In this document: positions 1-12,658 of the stretch, one piece after another
Position numbering within the stretch: the first letter of the stretch is position 1
Layout of the letters: each line of letters begins with the position of its first letter
Source: Odiellus spinosus
Lineage: Eukaryota; Arthropoda; Arachnida; Opiliones; Phalangiidae
Direction of reading: 5' to 3'
DNA length: 64,000 bases
NCBI GenBank assembly: GCA_963920705.1
Contig: OY987237.1
Span: 12,368,601 to 12,432,600, forward strand
Translations under genes and position numbers: made by a program
The notes under the pieces: generated by a model
The model's input: only the letters and a program-made list of their open reading frames with translations
Told to the model about the DNA's origin: nothing
Database searches by the model: none

Positions 1-221
1 ACGAATTCCAAAATAATACCAAAAATAATTAATTCAAACGTGAATAACGAGCAACGCGATTCAACGAGAATTTTTTTCTGCGGGAAATTAAATTCTAAAT
101 GTATTTTGTTTAAATTTCGCCGCGTAGGTTTGAATTAATACGAGGGGTAAACTTAGGACCATTAACAATGAACACCTATCTTAATAGATAAAGACGAATA
201 ACAAAACCAGGAGTTTATAAG

Positions 222-348
222 CGTCCCCTAACGGCAAACAGTCCAGGCAAAAGTAGAACTAAGAAAACATCATGCGTGGCTGTTTTGAATAGATCGTAGG
301 TTTTGATAGTTCATACTTTTGTCTCCAATGTTTGCCGTTAGAGGATGA
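222..348. mobile_element. Small foldback element
   Basis: The left arm contains CTAACGGCAAACA and AGGCAAAAGTA; the right arm carries the reverse complement, with TTTGCCGTTAGAGG near 330-345. The arms are about 35 bp with several mismatches, enclosing about 60 bp. It looks like a miniature inverted-repeat element; no clear target duplication. Confidence 0.5.
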
Positions 349-2390
349 TTATGAACGTCAGATTTTATCTTCAATTATAAAGATATGTGTTCTTTGTTAA
401 TTGTAAACCAGTAATACCCTCGACTAAATATCCAACACAAAAACGATTTGACTTCAATTTTGATTGAAAATATCATGACGTCAAATCATTGCCACAAATT
501 TCTCAACATCTTTGGAGTTGATTAGTAATAAAAGTAGCTCGAGTATTTAAGTGTCTCTATTCAAATTTTGATCAGATTGTGGTACTACCTCTTTAAATTC
601 TTACGAAACTGAGTTCAATTTTATCCGAAAATAGTAAGACATAATTCAAAAAATACCGGTATGACGGTTATATGCCAACCTAAATGCGCAAAGAAGGCGG
701 TATAAGGTTGCTAGCGAAAAGCCATTAGTAGAAAAGGCTTGATATTGTGAAAGCTTTTTTGTGGCCCCGCTCTCGTCAACGATCGGGGGCAAAGGCTTCC
801 CGAGAGACTCTAAAGGGTAATCATAAGGGTAATGTACCTCGCAATCGTAACTTATAAACAACTCGGGCTTGCAGGGCTACTATCCTCCCGAGCCATCATA
901 TACCAACAAGAAAAGCTCCCGAGAAAACACCAGAAATCTTCGGTATACGCGTTCCAGAGACTCTTAAGCTCATCCATCTACAACGTATTCCCATTTTGTA
1001 TCCCAGCGTTATGGATTAGTTGTCGTACCAAGGTTTTGTTCGCTTACTAAACTTCAAACATGTTTGCCAAACACTCGGGTTTCTTTTTTAAATCACTATC
1101 TCTGCAAAATTGGCCATTTTTATCAAGGCGGGGCTATAAACAACTAACATTGAAACTATTTGCCGCCAACTGAACCATAAACACAACTAAATTTTTCCCT
1201 GTACAAAATAGAAAAAAACTGAATCTCCCGAGAAAAACAGAGCCTCCATCTGATATCGCGGAACAGACTTTTCGCCTTAAAAAGCCAGTTTCATTCCAAA
1301 TTAATTCTATCCACCAAAGTATCTCAAATGAATCCATAGATATTTCATCTTAACCTACCGTATACACAATCCCGCCATTCGCAAAAATTTAGGCTTACCT
1401 TCCAAGTTCGAGGTGCACTTATTTTATCTTCTTTCTACAAAATTACGCTGAAGTTCACGGATTGTTTTTTGTAGATTCAGCGACCGGGTAACTTTAGCTA
1501 ACTAATACCAATAAATTGGCGTACTTAACTAGAAATATTTCAATATTTTCAATCAAATTACCGACTGCATAATACCGAGCGGCAAGCTTCAACTAAACGA
1601 CCGCGACTCTACGAATTATGACGCTAGTCATACGACGGAACTATGTACTATGCCTTAATGTAGATTTATAGATATCGTTCAAAAACATCCGTTATTTCCG
1701 GTATTTTGGAGTCGTCTGCTGCGAACTATTTCATATTTCTAATCTTTGATTCACATATAATATATGAATAAATAAACACTTTTAAAACGAAAATATAGGT
1801 AACGATCATTGTGCTGCTGAGACCAACTCTAAAGTTGTGGTATATGCTTGGTATGGCCTACTACTTTTTTCATTGATATACATTATTGATTAGGTCTATA
1901 TACATTAAAAACTAAAAAAAGCCTACCTTGCAAAGAATCCAACGATGTTTATACATAAACTGTACAACTTTAGCAAGAAATATATTCAAATGTAACTTAA
2001 ATTAAGCCATCTTAAACGAGTACGAAGAAGACATGTTGCCTCATGTTGGTCATTGACTCATTAACAATTGAAGAAGCAGACGAGTTTCTGCAAATATCAT
2101 ATGAGCGGTCTAGGACTGTAAATAAGCAATTTGTCGAAGGGTCAAAAAAATTAACTTTTACAGGGATAACATAGACAATGAATAGCAATCAAATCTAATC
2201 TATGAGTACGTCTTTTAGATTAGTCAACTTATACACAATAATGGGTATTTTCTCCGTTCAAGTTCGAACTAGACCGTAGAGGATAGAGAGAAAAACTGAG
2301 TCAATAAAGAGAGAATTCTCGGGATCAGTGCGGGGAAAGGACCTACAGATAAGCCTATTCTACTACCGCGCATTCGTAGCTGCCTTCTAA

Positions 2391-3169
2391 AGGTACGACC
2401 AGACTACGTGATTTTTTCGCTTCGCTCGTTACGTAACGCTCGCGCGCGTGGTACGTCTATTCGCGAACATCAAACACACATTCAAAATTCGCGCCTACGC
2501 CGAGAGCGCAAGCCTTCGCGAACGACGCGAAATTGTTTCGCCCGCCAAAGATTTTCGCTTCGCTCGCGTCCTCGCGACCAATTGAAGAGCATCTGCGCAT
2601 CTTTAGCGCATATTCCAGTATCCGGCTAACCGTCGTCTGCTACAACTTAAAAAATGTCTCCTCCTAGAGTTTTGAGGAAGCGTTTAGAAATAAATAATTT
2701 GGCAATATTCTCGCTTTTGTTGCTTAATCACCGTATCCACGCCGCGTCTTTGTTTCTCGTATTCTTATAAATCTGTAGTTTCGAATTCCATAGCTCAGGA
2801 AAATTTCTAACTTCACTAATCAGTTCTTCATCATTAATTACTGTACTAGTTCTGCAACTCATTTTAACTTTTTAAGTGTACCCAGCAGTCAGCACAAAAA
2901 AAAAATAGTTTGTTATCTAGCAGACGACGGTTAGCCGGATACTGGAATATGCGCTAAAGATGCGCAGATGCTCTTCAATTGGTCGCGAGGACGCGAGCGA
3001 AGCGAAAATCTTTGGCGGGCGAAACAATTTCGCGTCGTTCGCGAAGGCTTGCGCTCTCGGCTTAGGCGCGAATTTTGTATGTGTGTTTGATGTTCGCGAA
3101 TAGACGTACCACGCGCGCGAGCGTTACGTAACGAGCGAAGCGAAAAAATCATGTAGTCTGGTCGTACCT
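2391..3169. mobile_element. 779-bp element with ~245-bp near-perfect terminal inverted repeats
   Basis: The outer arms 2391-2640 and 2922-3169 are inverted copies differing at only a few positions; termini are AGGTACGACC and GGTCGTACCT. The direct trinucleotide TAA lies immediately outside both ends (2388-2390 and 3170-3172), which fits the 3-bp TWA target duplications of PIF/Harbinger-type transposons. The AT-rich centre (2641-2921) has no transposase-like frame, so it is non-autonomous. The arms are rich in GCG and TTCGCTTCGCTCG-type words, and each gives an identical spurious 73-residue frame. Confidence 0.75.
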
Positions 3170-3778
3170 TAACGTAGCTTTCGTCGCGATTGAGGAGAAA
3201 AACGGTAGAAACACACCTCTTCCAATTTAATCATGTCCGCGGTACAACCTCGCGGGACCCACCATCTCGTGGCTCCTACCCTTCCGCAAGGCACCTCTTA
3301 CTCGAACTACTTTTTTCGTGTCATCTCAGAGTTACCGCGATTCCGGGAGCCTCGAATCCCGGTTGTTTTCCATTTCTAAACGAATGGATAGAAGAGTCGA
3401 AGTCGTAACGGGCCATTACCGGTCTAAGCGACTTTTACGTAAACCCATTGGGACTCCAATGGAGAGACCGGGAGGAGAGCAGAAACATTTTTGCCGGTCG
3501 CGCTTCCAAATAAAAGGAAAATGTCATAAAGACAAAACTATATAAGCCTACTCTTTTGCCAAAGAAAGATCGGGTGCAATACAATGGTAGCTTAAAAAAA
3601 GAAATAAAACGTAATGGTTTTTGCTCGCTCTATTTTATCTGATGAGATGTTATTTGGCGGTTCACGGGAATTTATGTAAATTAGGGAGGAAATTGCGAAT
3701 TTAGGGAAGTAAGAAGTTGTCATCGTTGCAAATGGTTATTAGAGAAGTTCTTGAGGTACTGCTGTTTACCCAGAGGGG

Positions 3779-3945
3779 ACAAACACTCACGAACTCAGGT
3801 GTACAATATTTTAGAACTCTTTGCACTATCAAAGTTGAACTCAGAGATCATAAGAGTTAGAATTCAATGCACTGTCAAAGCTGAATTCAATGCGCTGTGA
3901 AAGCTGAACTCAGTGAACTCAGGTGTACAGCAAATTCAAGAGTGT
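3779..3945. repeat. GAACTCAGGTGTACA dispersed repeat, copy 1
   Basis: Two GAACTCAGGTGTACA words bracket degenerate units built on CACTGTCAAAGCTGAA; it ends in AAGAGTGTCTGACCCC. A related block lies at 28866-29025 and the reverse-complement word at about 10634-10648. Confidence 0.55.
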
Positions 3946-5162
3946 CTGACCCCATGGTTTACCATGGTGATTAAGCGAGAATGTCACAGATTTATACATA
4001 CTTTGTTTCTGGCCCAATTTTGATGTAATTTGCCTTATTTTGAAGCTCCAATTGAGCTCTACAAAAATATATTGTCAATCGAAATCGAAATTTTAAATGA
4101 GACCAGCTGAACTTCAAAAGAAAAAAACTTTTACCTGTCAATGGAGTAAGAATCCCCTGATGAGAGGATGGTGAATGGTAGGAATATTTTCACTGACACC
4201 ATCTATGAAGATAATTATCTTTCAAGGGTCTAAAATGTTTCGAAACATTATTTTCAATATTAATATTTATTGAAATACCATAAATCGTTACTATATAATA
4301 ATAATAATTATAATTTCTCCACGTTTAAGACCTACGAATTACAATTTGTTTTTGTTTGTTTTTTGGGGTTTTAAATATTTACAAATTACATCTAAAATCA
4401 TGTTTAGACCCAATGTTATATTTACTTGAGAACTGTTTAGTTTTTTAAATTTGTAATTTTTGGAAAATTTCAAGTAAATTTATTTTAAATGTAAGTATAT
4501 TTTTAATAACCTTTTATAGTTAATTTAAAGGTTTTTAATTTTTTTTTTAATATACACAATAGTTTATTTATAAATTAAGCACTATGAAATCGTCGTAGAA
4601 TATTAATTAGAACCATTGGAAAAAGGTACGTGTTTGTTTTCAAGAGTCGAACTCCTAAAATTAATTCATTTTCAAACATATCTAATGTTTTTCTTGAGAA
4701 TTTTATTCAGCAGACAGTTTTCTTTATAAGCGTTCGAGTGTTTTTGAAGACACCGTGTTTGTTACCGTAAAATTAAATAAAAAAAACAATTCGGAATCGA
4801 GGTTTGTATAAAATAATTAGTATGCTCCAAGAGAATACATCGGCTCAAATAACTAGAGACCAAGAAACTAATTCTCAAATATGGTTTAAAATTTCAATAA
4901 TTTAATATATGGGCTTTCCGAAAACGTACTGAATGTTTTGTGAACATATAATTTTAATTTGAGTGATTAATTTACACTTAACCCTTCCATTTATAAGGAT
5001 TAATTTTCATTTTGCAGTTTTTGCGGCGAAAAATAAATACAAATAAAAAATTTGGCCAAAAACAAAAAAACGCCGCAAAAACTCAAATTTCGCTGGAAGA
5101 AAAATATTTTTCGCAGCGAAAACTGCTTAGTGAAAATTCTCCAATGGAAAACGAGAAACATA

Positions 5163-5340
5163 GTTTTTACTAAGGGGGCTATAAAAAATATCATCCCTTA
5201 TTGCAGTGTTGTTAGAACATGCGAGTCAAGTTCTTTTTGAATCGTATATAAGTGCGTGTCTTCATCTAGTCTTCTTTGTGCTTGATTCACAAAGGTATTG
5301 GCAACACTGCAGGAACAGTAATATCCCCTTTAGTGAAAGC
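5163..5340. mobile_element. Foldback element with TTTAGTGAAA / GGCAACACTGCAG arms
   Basis: The right end reads GGCAACACTGCAGGAAC then CCCCTTTAGTGAAA; the left end holds the reverse complements TTTTACTAAGGGGG and TGCAGTGTTG. The same right-end words recur at 34160-34211, so this is a repeated family. Confidence 0.5.
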
Positions 5341-5481
5341 AATGTATAGGTTAAAGTTCAAACTTTTTTCCGGTTATTTGAAAACCGGAGTTTTGTTTAA
5401 GAAATTTTTGTCATATCTATAAAAGAGTAACCTTATCAGTACGTAGGTGTAATTTAGTAATTGGTCTTCTAATCATTCGCT

Positions 5482-5644
5482 TTAAAGGCCCTATCTGCTC
5501 TGAAACTTGCCCCTTTATAATGCTCTTCCCTTACGGACGTAGCCTAGCTCTGACTGTAGAATTTATTTTGTACAACGTCGTCTGCTAAGCTAGAAAACAA
5601 AGCGACTTTAAAGGGGATTTGAAAATCGCAGATAGTCCCTTTAA
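5482..5644. mobile_element. Short TTAA-type foldback element
   Basis: Ends are TTTAAAGGCCCTATCTGC and, inverted, GCAGATAGTCCCTTTAAA. About 160 bp, no coding capacity. It contains the only good minus-strand AATAAA found close below the Vsx stop. Confidence 0.5.
5562..5567 (-). promoter_or_regulatory. Candidate Vsx polyadenylation signal
   Basis: AATAAA on the minus strand, about 320 nt below the Vsx stop codon. It is the nearest canonical hexamer I found, but it lies inside a short foldback element, and AATAAA is common in AT-rich DNA. Confidence 0.25.
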
Positions 5645-5886
5645 AAGTCACGAAATCACCCTGTATCGCGAATCAAAACGCAAGATCTTAAAATTTAGAT
5701 AACCATATTAAAATCACGGCGCTCTATTCAATATTTTTTACCGGAAGGAACTAAATAAATATTATATTTATATAAAATAGCCTCTCACGTACGTCGTCTT
5801 TCTCGTATATGTCGAGAGCCAACTAGACAAGGAGCTACCCTCGTTCAAAAAAGAGTGAAAACTCCCCGCTCCCAATAATTAATCAC

Positions 5887-6509
5887 CTAGAAGAGCGAAC
5901 TAATCGAATGTAACGAAACCCTAGTGGCGCCTCTCGACGTTGTCGGCGGAGAATTCGAAGCGCCGACGGCGACGGTCGCGACGTTAACGTTACCGCTGCC
6001 GGCGGCGGGAGAAAGTGGCCGAGCGTCGGCCAATCGTGTACCCGACTTGCCGGTGACTTCGCTCAACACTTTGGCACTGTGTTCTTGAGCTTTCGCTCGA
6101 AGTGACGCGATGCTCGTTGATCGCAACTCTTCTTTCAAGGATTTCCGCGGGGCTGTAGCGGAGACGGGCGACGACGACGAAGTAGCGGCCGCCGACGCCG
6201 CGACTTCAACCGGAGCCACTCCCGGGGAAACGGGGCTGGAGTTCCTCGATAGTTCGTGGGGGGAAGAGCGGGGCAGGCTGCGAGGTGGCAGCGGGGGAGG
6301 CGGTGGTGGGCTCAAGAGCGGGCCCGGGGGCGCTTGTTGGTGCAAAGAGACCAACTGGGAGGCCCCGGCATGAAGGTGCTGTTGAAGGTGATGGTGATGG
6401 TGTCTGACCTGCGAAGCCTCGTGTTGACTCCCGTCCCGGCTATTTTCATCCTGCTCGGCGTCCGAATCTTTAAGTTTATCGGCCGCTTCAATGCTTTTGC
6501 GATGCATAC
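5887..6509 (-). CDS. Vsx: Vsx last coding exon: tail with OAR motif and stop
   Basis: Terminal exon. It starts after a TATAG acceptor (weak pyrimidine tract) with GT, which completes a Gly codon begun in the 9.3-kb exon, then continues MHRKSIEAADKL, matching the Vsx continuation after the CVC domain. It codes for 206 residues and ends at a TAG complement at 5887-5889. Visible parts are a His-rich run near residues 36-45, a Pro-rich run near 60-80, Ser/Ala-rich stretches near 103-120, and an OAR motif near 127-148 with core SIASLRAKAQEH. In paired-like factors the OAR motif is a C-terminal regulatory segment. The exon is much more GC-rich than the surrounding introns, so long open frames also appear on the opposite strand (6110-6534); these are shadows. 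The tail after the OAR is Ser/Ala/Thr-rich and not recognised. Confidence 0.96.
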
Positions 6510-7336
6510 CTATATTAATAAGGAATATAAATAAACCCGTTTGTTAGAACTTGTTCGGGGCTAACCCCGCTAAGATTTAGTAGGTAGGCCTATAAAATAC
6601 CATAGAGATTTTAAGAGTACTAGTCCGCTTGACTCGCGAAGTCGGGATATAAAGTAAGACTGCTAAAGCCATTATGATATAACCTTCTACAGACTACCTT
6701 ATCATAATCGGTAGTAGGTAAATTCATAAATTAAAATAGTATTTGTATCAATTCCTAGATTACACTTCGGCTCTTTGAAGTTAGTTCCTAATATCGTATT
6801 CTTCTACGACAATAAATAAATACTCTCCTCTGAGGTATTATTTGGGGAACAATAACAGTCAAAATATTTACATTTATGTAAACTTAGTACCTTAGGATAA
6901 TAAAATTAACCCGAAGAGTCTAAAGAAATTAAAGCCTTTTAATAATTAATTATCCATTTTCAAGTCGTATTTTAATTAGTTAAGGAGTAATAAAACGTAA
7001 TTCTAGTTAAGAAGAATGATAATAATCGGGCCAGTATTTGAGTAACAATGATAAATATAGCCTTAGGTTTATCCATTAGTACTTTAATTTTCGTTTTGGA
7101 TTTCCGTTAAACAATCAAAACATTAAATAATTTAAGTATTATATTTTTAAACGGTGAAAATGGTTTATTATTAAAAGTTTAATTGTTCAACAAGTTCAAG
7201 AAAAAATCGTGTTTTCTGAATTTACTGCTGACTTAATACTTAAGCTCATAAAGGGAGGTTGTCAGGGATATAAAGTTCTCGGAAACCATTTTAAATTTTG
7301 TTTTTTTTTTAGTCAAGATGCAAAATTCTCTTTAGC

Positions 7337-7622
7337 TAGCATTTCTTAATCGATTTGAAACGGTAAAATCAAACCGATATTAAAATCGCCAGGAATCGTT
7401 GTAAGCGTCACGTCTTCACGAATTATCTTTCTAAATCAATTTATTATAGCTTCATCCATCGGTTGTTGAAACCGAATCGGTACGAAACTGGTTCCCGAAG
7501 CAGTTTCGAGAAACTGAATCAAACCCTTTCGAGAAAAGACGGTTTCCCGTTCACACGACTCTATAGCGAAACGACTTGAAACGTTTTAAATCGATTCCAA
7601 GGCCTAGTATGAACGCGGCTAT
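7337..7622 (+). mobile_element. Family D element (TCGATTTGAAACGG), copy 1
   Basis: About 285 bp starting near CATTTCTTAATCGATTTG and ending GTATGAACGCGGCTA. Contains the family's internal words CGCCAGGAATCGTT, GGTTCCCGAAGCAG and GTTTAAATCGATTCCAAGG. Other copies lie at 22247, 23483, 42836, 52527 and 54595. Ends resemble TAGC(T/C)GCGTTCATACTAG inverted, with possible TA duplications. Confidence 0.7.
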
Positions 7623-8493
7623 TGAAAAATCGATCTTTCTAGTATATTAAGAATTGGAGCGAGTACTCGAATTACGAAACAAAATTGAACTTGTATTTTA
7701 AACAGGCGTTATAACTATTTCTCTCTGCGAGAAATCTCCAAAAGGTTTGGCATAAACACTAGAAATAAACCGAAACTAGGCGGAAACGAATTATTACGGA
7801 AAGAAAATGGGAAGCTTGGGCGTGTGACGTCACTAGAACCTAGGACGGAAGGGAGCTACTTTGGGTGAGCGCGGAAGAAGGGGAAGCTACTTTATTTCCG
7901 GTTTGACAAATTGACTTGATTGGTTGTCTCTCTCCTCTCTAGTTTTCAAACCAATCCGAATTATCAGCGTTAATAAAGGTACAAGCTACGATTGGTTCGC
8001 TATAGAAGCCAAATTTGAGCCTAATGAAAACTCAAAAAGATTCATTCTTTCGTATTTGCGTCTCCTGTCCTATACGTTTTTGGCGGGAAAAAAAACCTAG
8101 GCCTAAACCTAATTTCGCTTAAGTAGATTAGGGCCAAATTGCCTCTCTAATAACTTGGCTACGGAGAGAGAGAGAGATGGCAAAACAGTTTCGATCGCGT
8201 ACGTAATATAGAGGGATTTGCTGTCTAATGGTTTGAGCTATATAGCGGCTATGGTCGTATCTAGATCATGAACTAATTTGACAGGGTGACTGAACTTAGA
8301 GGGTTATGTTAGATTTTATCTACCACACCCTCTACATATACACGATATACGTTAAATCATTAGCCAATCATTATTTTGTTTTAGTTGTCAATTCGCGCGT
8401 ATATGCTAAATTATTTTTATAGGTTAGAAGTATAATATTTTCTAACGATTTGAATGAAATATATATAATCAAATATTAAGAAAAGTCAGCCTA

Positions 8494-8908
8494 GGAGAAT
8501 GCGACCTAATAACAAGTGATTTTTTATCGATGAAAAATAGGCCTAATCCGCTAGTGAAAAAATGTACGAACAAATATTAAATTAAAAATAAATTTAAAAC
8601 TTACCCGGAAAACAGGCTTAGCGGGATTCATGGAGATCCTGAATTGCCTCCGTGTAAGATCTAGCAACCAATGAGCGAAGGCCCGTCGTTCACGCGAGAT
8701 CTCCACGAAACTACAATCGCGTTCGATTGGTCGCTAGACCTTATACGCGAAGAAATCAGGATCTCCATGAATCTCGCTAAGCCTATTTTCCGGGTAAGTT
8801 TTAAATTAATTTCTAGTTTAATATTTGTTTATAAGTATTTTCACTAATGAATTAGGTCTATTTAAACAATAAGGAATCGATAAAAAATCACTTGCTGTTA
8901 GGTTAAGA
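8494..8908. mobile_element. TTAA foldback family A, copy 1 (CCTCCGTGTAAG core)
   Basis: Long palindrome of the family whose ends read AGGGAGAATGCAACCTAA. The arms contain AAATAGGCCTAATCC, TTTAAAACTTACCC and AATAGGCTTAGC, inverted around a core with GGTCGCTAGACCTTA. The outermost bases have decayed on both sides. Confidence 0.8.
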
Positions 8909-9313
8909 TCCCCGTTTCTACGTTCTTATAGGTATCATAATTTAATAACTTGTTTAGATAGAAAATAAATAAAGAAAAATAGGCCTACGCATAGAGCGCG
9001 AGTCAACGTTCCCTTACTCGTACTAAGTGGCGATAATTAAAGCTTAATCCACTGGTTAGCCGCAGTTGTATCCACGGAATTAGTAAGTTAGTCGCGTCAG
9101 GGTTAGTTTTCGAATAATAAAGGGATTAGGATTATAGTTTGGTACGAGAAGGGAAATTATCTCGCGCCCTGATTGTTCGGCCCAGCTCACTTTTCGGTCG
9201 CCCTTCGGATCGGGCGATAGACGGGCTAGCTGGGTCGAGCGCCCACCCTCGGGTCAAGAATGGGCTGGAGAAGTGGTTAATAGAAGGTTGAATTTGTTCG
9301 CGAAGCTTCTCAC

Positions 9314-9494
9314 CCAGTAGCCAGGGGGCGCACGACGAAACGTCTCCTTCCTTGGCGCTCTTCAGAATGCTTTCGGGTAAGGGTAACGAATGACGCACCA
9401 TCGCCCCGTACAGCCCGTACTCCGCCATGATAGTGCTTTTGCCCCAACACTTTTCCGTCTTACGCCATTTTGCTCGACGGTTTTGAAACCAAAC
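9314..9494 (-). CDS. Vsx: Vsx exon: homeodomain helix 3 and CVC domain
   Basis: Internal exon of 181 nt between an AAACAG acceptor and a GTGAGAAG donor. It begins at homeodomain residue 47 with [12 protein letters not shown], the DNA-recognition helix with Gln50 and Asn51, and continues through KCWG into the CVC domain ([13 protein letters not shown], then [10 protein letters not shown] and SCAPWLLG). The CVC domain occurs only in Vsx and close relatives and sets this gene apart from other paired-like factors. The intron between residues 46 and 47 is at a classic paired-class position. An ATG at 9426-9428 opens a long frame reading past the donor, but that frame runs into intron sequence; the true exon ends at 9314 because the next codon pairs with GT at 6509 to keep Gly. 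Confidence 0.98.
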
Positions 9495-10642
9495 CTGTTT
9501 TAACAGAAAGAAAAATAAAGAAAAATAAAAAACATTAAATAATTGATTCGTCTTGGTTGAAACAATTAACCGAATGAATATTTATTCAAATTAATCAAAT
9601 GTTTCTTATTAATTTATAATTCAAGAAAGGTGCGATTTGAGTTGCAGCTACGCGAATGTTTTTATAATCTGGATGACCGTAATTTTTACCAATGGGTTCT
9701 AGGTTGAGGGGTCGGACACTTTGGCCGAAATCCAAAATCACTGAACATTCTACATAGGAAATTAACATTGAAATACCAAAAATCACTCCAAAAACAGCTT
9801 TAAAATCTTAAAATCTCGCGAAAATCCTGTACATAATTATGGTAAGTGTCCGACCCCTGGTTGTAGGTTCTCGTACACGCGTAGATATTTTATTATCCAA
9901 GGCTTAGGAATATTAGTAATATTACTAATATTATCTAGCAAAAATACCCATCACGCAAACAAAGAATGAATCGTGCGAATACATATTTTCAAAGAATAAT
10001 AATGTTTTAAAAATAAAAGTGGCTCCTAGAAAAAGGTACTATGAGTTTTAATGTACCCAGAATTTGATTATTTAATAAATTCACTACAATAATTATTCGC
10101 CCAAATTTATTGTTATATTATTTATATGATCTGAATTTCGGATTTAATTATAATTGGACAAATCAGACTTATACCGTATATAACTTTCTATTATAAAATG
10201 ATATTTCGAAAATCTAATCCCACTGGATTTGGAACGCAATGTTTACGATAAATACCTTAATTTGCTTCTAGCAGTAAACCAGAGGGCTCAAAAACTAATT
10301 TTAATAAGTGCTAGCTTTCCCTAAAACAAAACCAAACTAGTTGGCTAATATCGACCACTTATAGTAAGAATAAACCAGTTTCAGCTTTCAAAGCGAACAA
10401 AGATATTCTTCCAATATCTGGCTTGAACCAACTCCAAACTCATATTGATTATGAGACTATAACGTGGCAGACGAAATATTCGTTTTGAGCTTCGGAGACA
10501 ACTCTCCGCTGTTCTTATTCTAATTAACTAATAATGTAAATGGTCTCTTTGTATATAGTAGGCTATACCAATTGCAAAATCTTTAATATACTCATTTGAT
10601 TATATCCCAAAGGAGTAGACACTTCTTTTTTTGTGTACACCT

Positions 10643-10925
10643 GAGTTCGCCCGATTTCACGCGAGTTCCTCAAATTCGTTCCAATTTGCTTTGAGTTCTC
10701 CCAAATTTCTAAGAGTTCTCACAGATTAGAAAGAGTTCTTCCGAATTCGAGAGAGTTCTCGCGAGTTCAGTTCGTGGGAGTTCTCGAGAATTCGCCAGAG
10801 TTCTCGAAAATTTGCGAGATTTCTCATAATATTTATGAGAGTTTGCGTAAGTTCTAGAGAGTTCTGGTTCGTTTCCAAGAGTTCTCGAGAGTTCGCGGAG
10901 TTCTGACGAATTCGTGCGATTTCAT
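10643..10925. repeat. Degenerate 20-bp GAGTTCTC array
   Basis: About 13 diverged units of roughly 20 bp, each starting GAGTTCTC and often holding CGAATTCG. It is preceded by GTGTACACCTGAGTTCG, the reverse complement of the word seen at 3795 and 28885. Confidence 0.7.
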
Positions 10926-12186
10926 TTCCACTTGACGTTATCGAAATCCGTGTAAAATGAAATGTGATCATTATATTTTAATCTAAATTGAAAGTAACCG
11001 ACTAAATTACTGCATTTTAGCTTTGAGATATCAATTTGGGCTAGAATCAGTTCGTATAGCGCATCATTATCTTATAATGTCAATAAGTAGGATTAAAATT
11101 TTTGCCGTTACATTCGGGTACCCGTTAAGTCGAATAAGAAATGGATATGATATCCGATTGACATTCACGATAGTCTTATTCAATTAACAAAGGTTATACG
11201 AATTCCGAGGCCTCATTTTGGCGCGAGTTCAATTTCACAAGGTCTGAATCGAATCTACTTTAAGGTGGGTGTTCATTCAATTGTTAATATAGATCTATAG
11301 GTAAAGATAGCGTTACTAGAACATTTTCTTTCGTGACCCATGAACTTTATAAAAGGTAAATAAGGGTACGTCCATATTTTATGTTTATTAAACATCAAAT
11401 TAGATAATATATTTAATTAAGTTAACCTATCTGATCATACTAAAAGTACTTTATATTTATTTCATTACACACCAGGCATCAGACAATCCCAAATTAATGA
11501 GTTCCTAGTTCTCCCCAAAATATACAAATATAGACCATTCCATTTAAATATGTCTCGGGAGTTAGACGAGGGTTGAATCCACACCTGTTAGTATATGGGG
11601 AACCCTATCTCGACACCTGTACCGTAATTACAGAGGCTCATCTTTACATAGAGGACTGCTTGCATGGTTCTCTCCCTTCATTCGTTATAATTTCATCGCT
11701 CGCTCGCTCGATCCACACTACCAGTCACGCGTATAACAGTACACCTCCTTCCCATATCTCATCTGGTGTTCGAAGAGGAAAAGTACAAAGTTGGAAGAAC
11801 GTTTTTTTTATCAGTTGGTTTTATCATTGCGTATCATTACGCTCTAGCTTTTCTCCACACTGTCAATTAGTCTACGACACGAGTATAGCGATAACCACGT
11901 TGACTTTCAGGCTGCGAAACTCCCTAAATGTATACTCTTTCCATTAACGATATTAGATTGACCCCTTTTTGCCGAGGTGTACGCGGTGTCTCTCCCTTTT
12001 TGCGCGGTAGTTTTAGCCTTTCAACGAAGCGAAGCTTATTTCATTATCGGTAAATCTACAAACAAGAATTTGTAGTACACTGATAGAGGATGAGAATTGG
12101 TGTCAAGAGTTATAGACCTTGACCCGGTTTGCCCCCACATCTCCCTAAAAAAGATCTCCCATTCACATTTCTACCAAAACAAAATT

Positions 12187-12556
12187 TTTCTCCAAATTCC
12201 CAATTCTTCCAATTTCAATTTCTCCCAGTTCCCAATTATTTCAATTTCTCCCAATTTCCAATTCTTCCAATTTCAATTTCTCCCAATTTAAAATTCTTCC
12301 AATTTCAATTTCTCCAAATTCGCAATTCTTCCAATTTCAATTTCTCCCAGTTCCTAATTATTTCAATTTCTCCCAATTCCCAATTCTTCCAATTTCAATT
12401 TCTCCCAATTTAAAATTCTTCCAATTTCAATTTCTCCCAATTCCCAATTCTTCCAATTTCAATTTCTCCCAATTCCCAATTTTCCCAATTTCAATTTCTC
12501 CCAATTCCCAATTCTTCCAATTTCAATTTCTCCCAATACTTCCATTTCAATTTTTC
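12187..12556. repeat. 32-bp pyrimidine-rich minisatellite
   Basis: About 12 units of 32 bp built from TTCCAATTTCAATTTCTCCC and AATTCCCAATTC, with AATTTAAAATTC variants in alternate positions. Open frames across it are artefacts of repetition. Confidence 0.85.
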
Positions 12557-12658
12557 CCATGGGAAACGTCCTTTCCCCCGATTTTTTCTCTCCTCCGGCC
12601 CCACTCGCCGCCGCCTCGATTGCTCACGGATGCGGATACTATAAACATAGCGATACAC

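Larger units (their letters stand above)
1..5886. other. Region 3' of Vsx, no recognised gene
   Basis: No exon-like open frame with family resemblance was found. Only short frames of 60-75 residues occur and none resembles a known protein. The stretch carries foldback elements at 222-348, 2391-3169, 5163-5340 and 5482-5644, and a degenerate GAACTCAGGTGTACA repeat at 3779-3945. 4200-5000 is very AT-rich with no structure I can name. The Vsx 3' UTR must start below 5887. Confidence 0.6.
6510..9313 (-). other. Vsx last intron
   Basis: 2.8-kb intron between the CVC exon and the OAR exon, donor GTGAGAAG and acceptor TATAG. It holds a family D inverted-terminal element (7337-7622) and a TTAA foldback copy (8494-8908). 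The rest is AT-rich without recognised features. Confidence 0.9.

Noticed and set aside
2408..3152. Two nearly identical 73-residue Arg-rich frames
   Set aside because: They are the same arm of an inverted-repeat element read outward on each strand.
6110..6534. Two Gly/Glu/Arg-rich plus-strand frames
   Set aside because: Opposite-strand shadows of the GC-rich last Vsx exon.
9426..9428. ATG as a gene start for the CVC-containing frame
   Set aside because: The upstream codons in the same exon encode homeodomain helix 3 and join to the 34.7-kb exon, so this Met is internal.
11573..11947. 124-residue plus-strand frame
   Set aside because: No family resemblance, Ser/Thr/His-rich without structure, no splice or promoter context.
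12129..12413. Phe/Gln/Ile-repeat frame
   Set aside because: Produced by the 32-bp pyrimidine-rich array.
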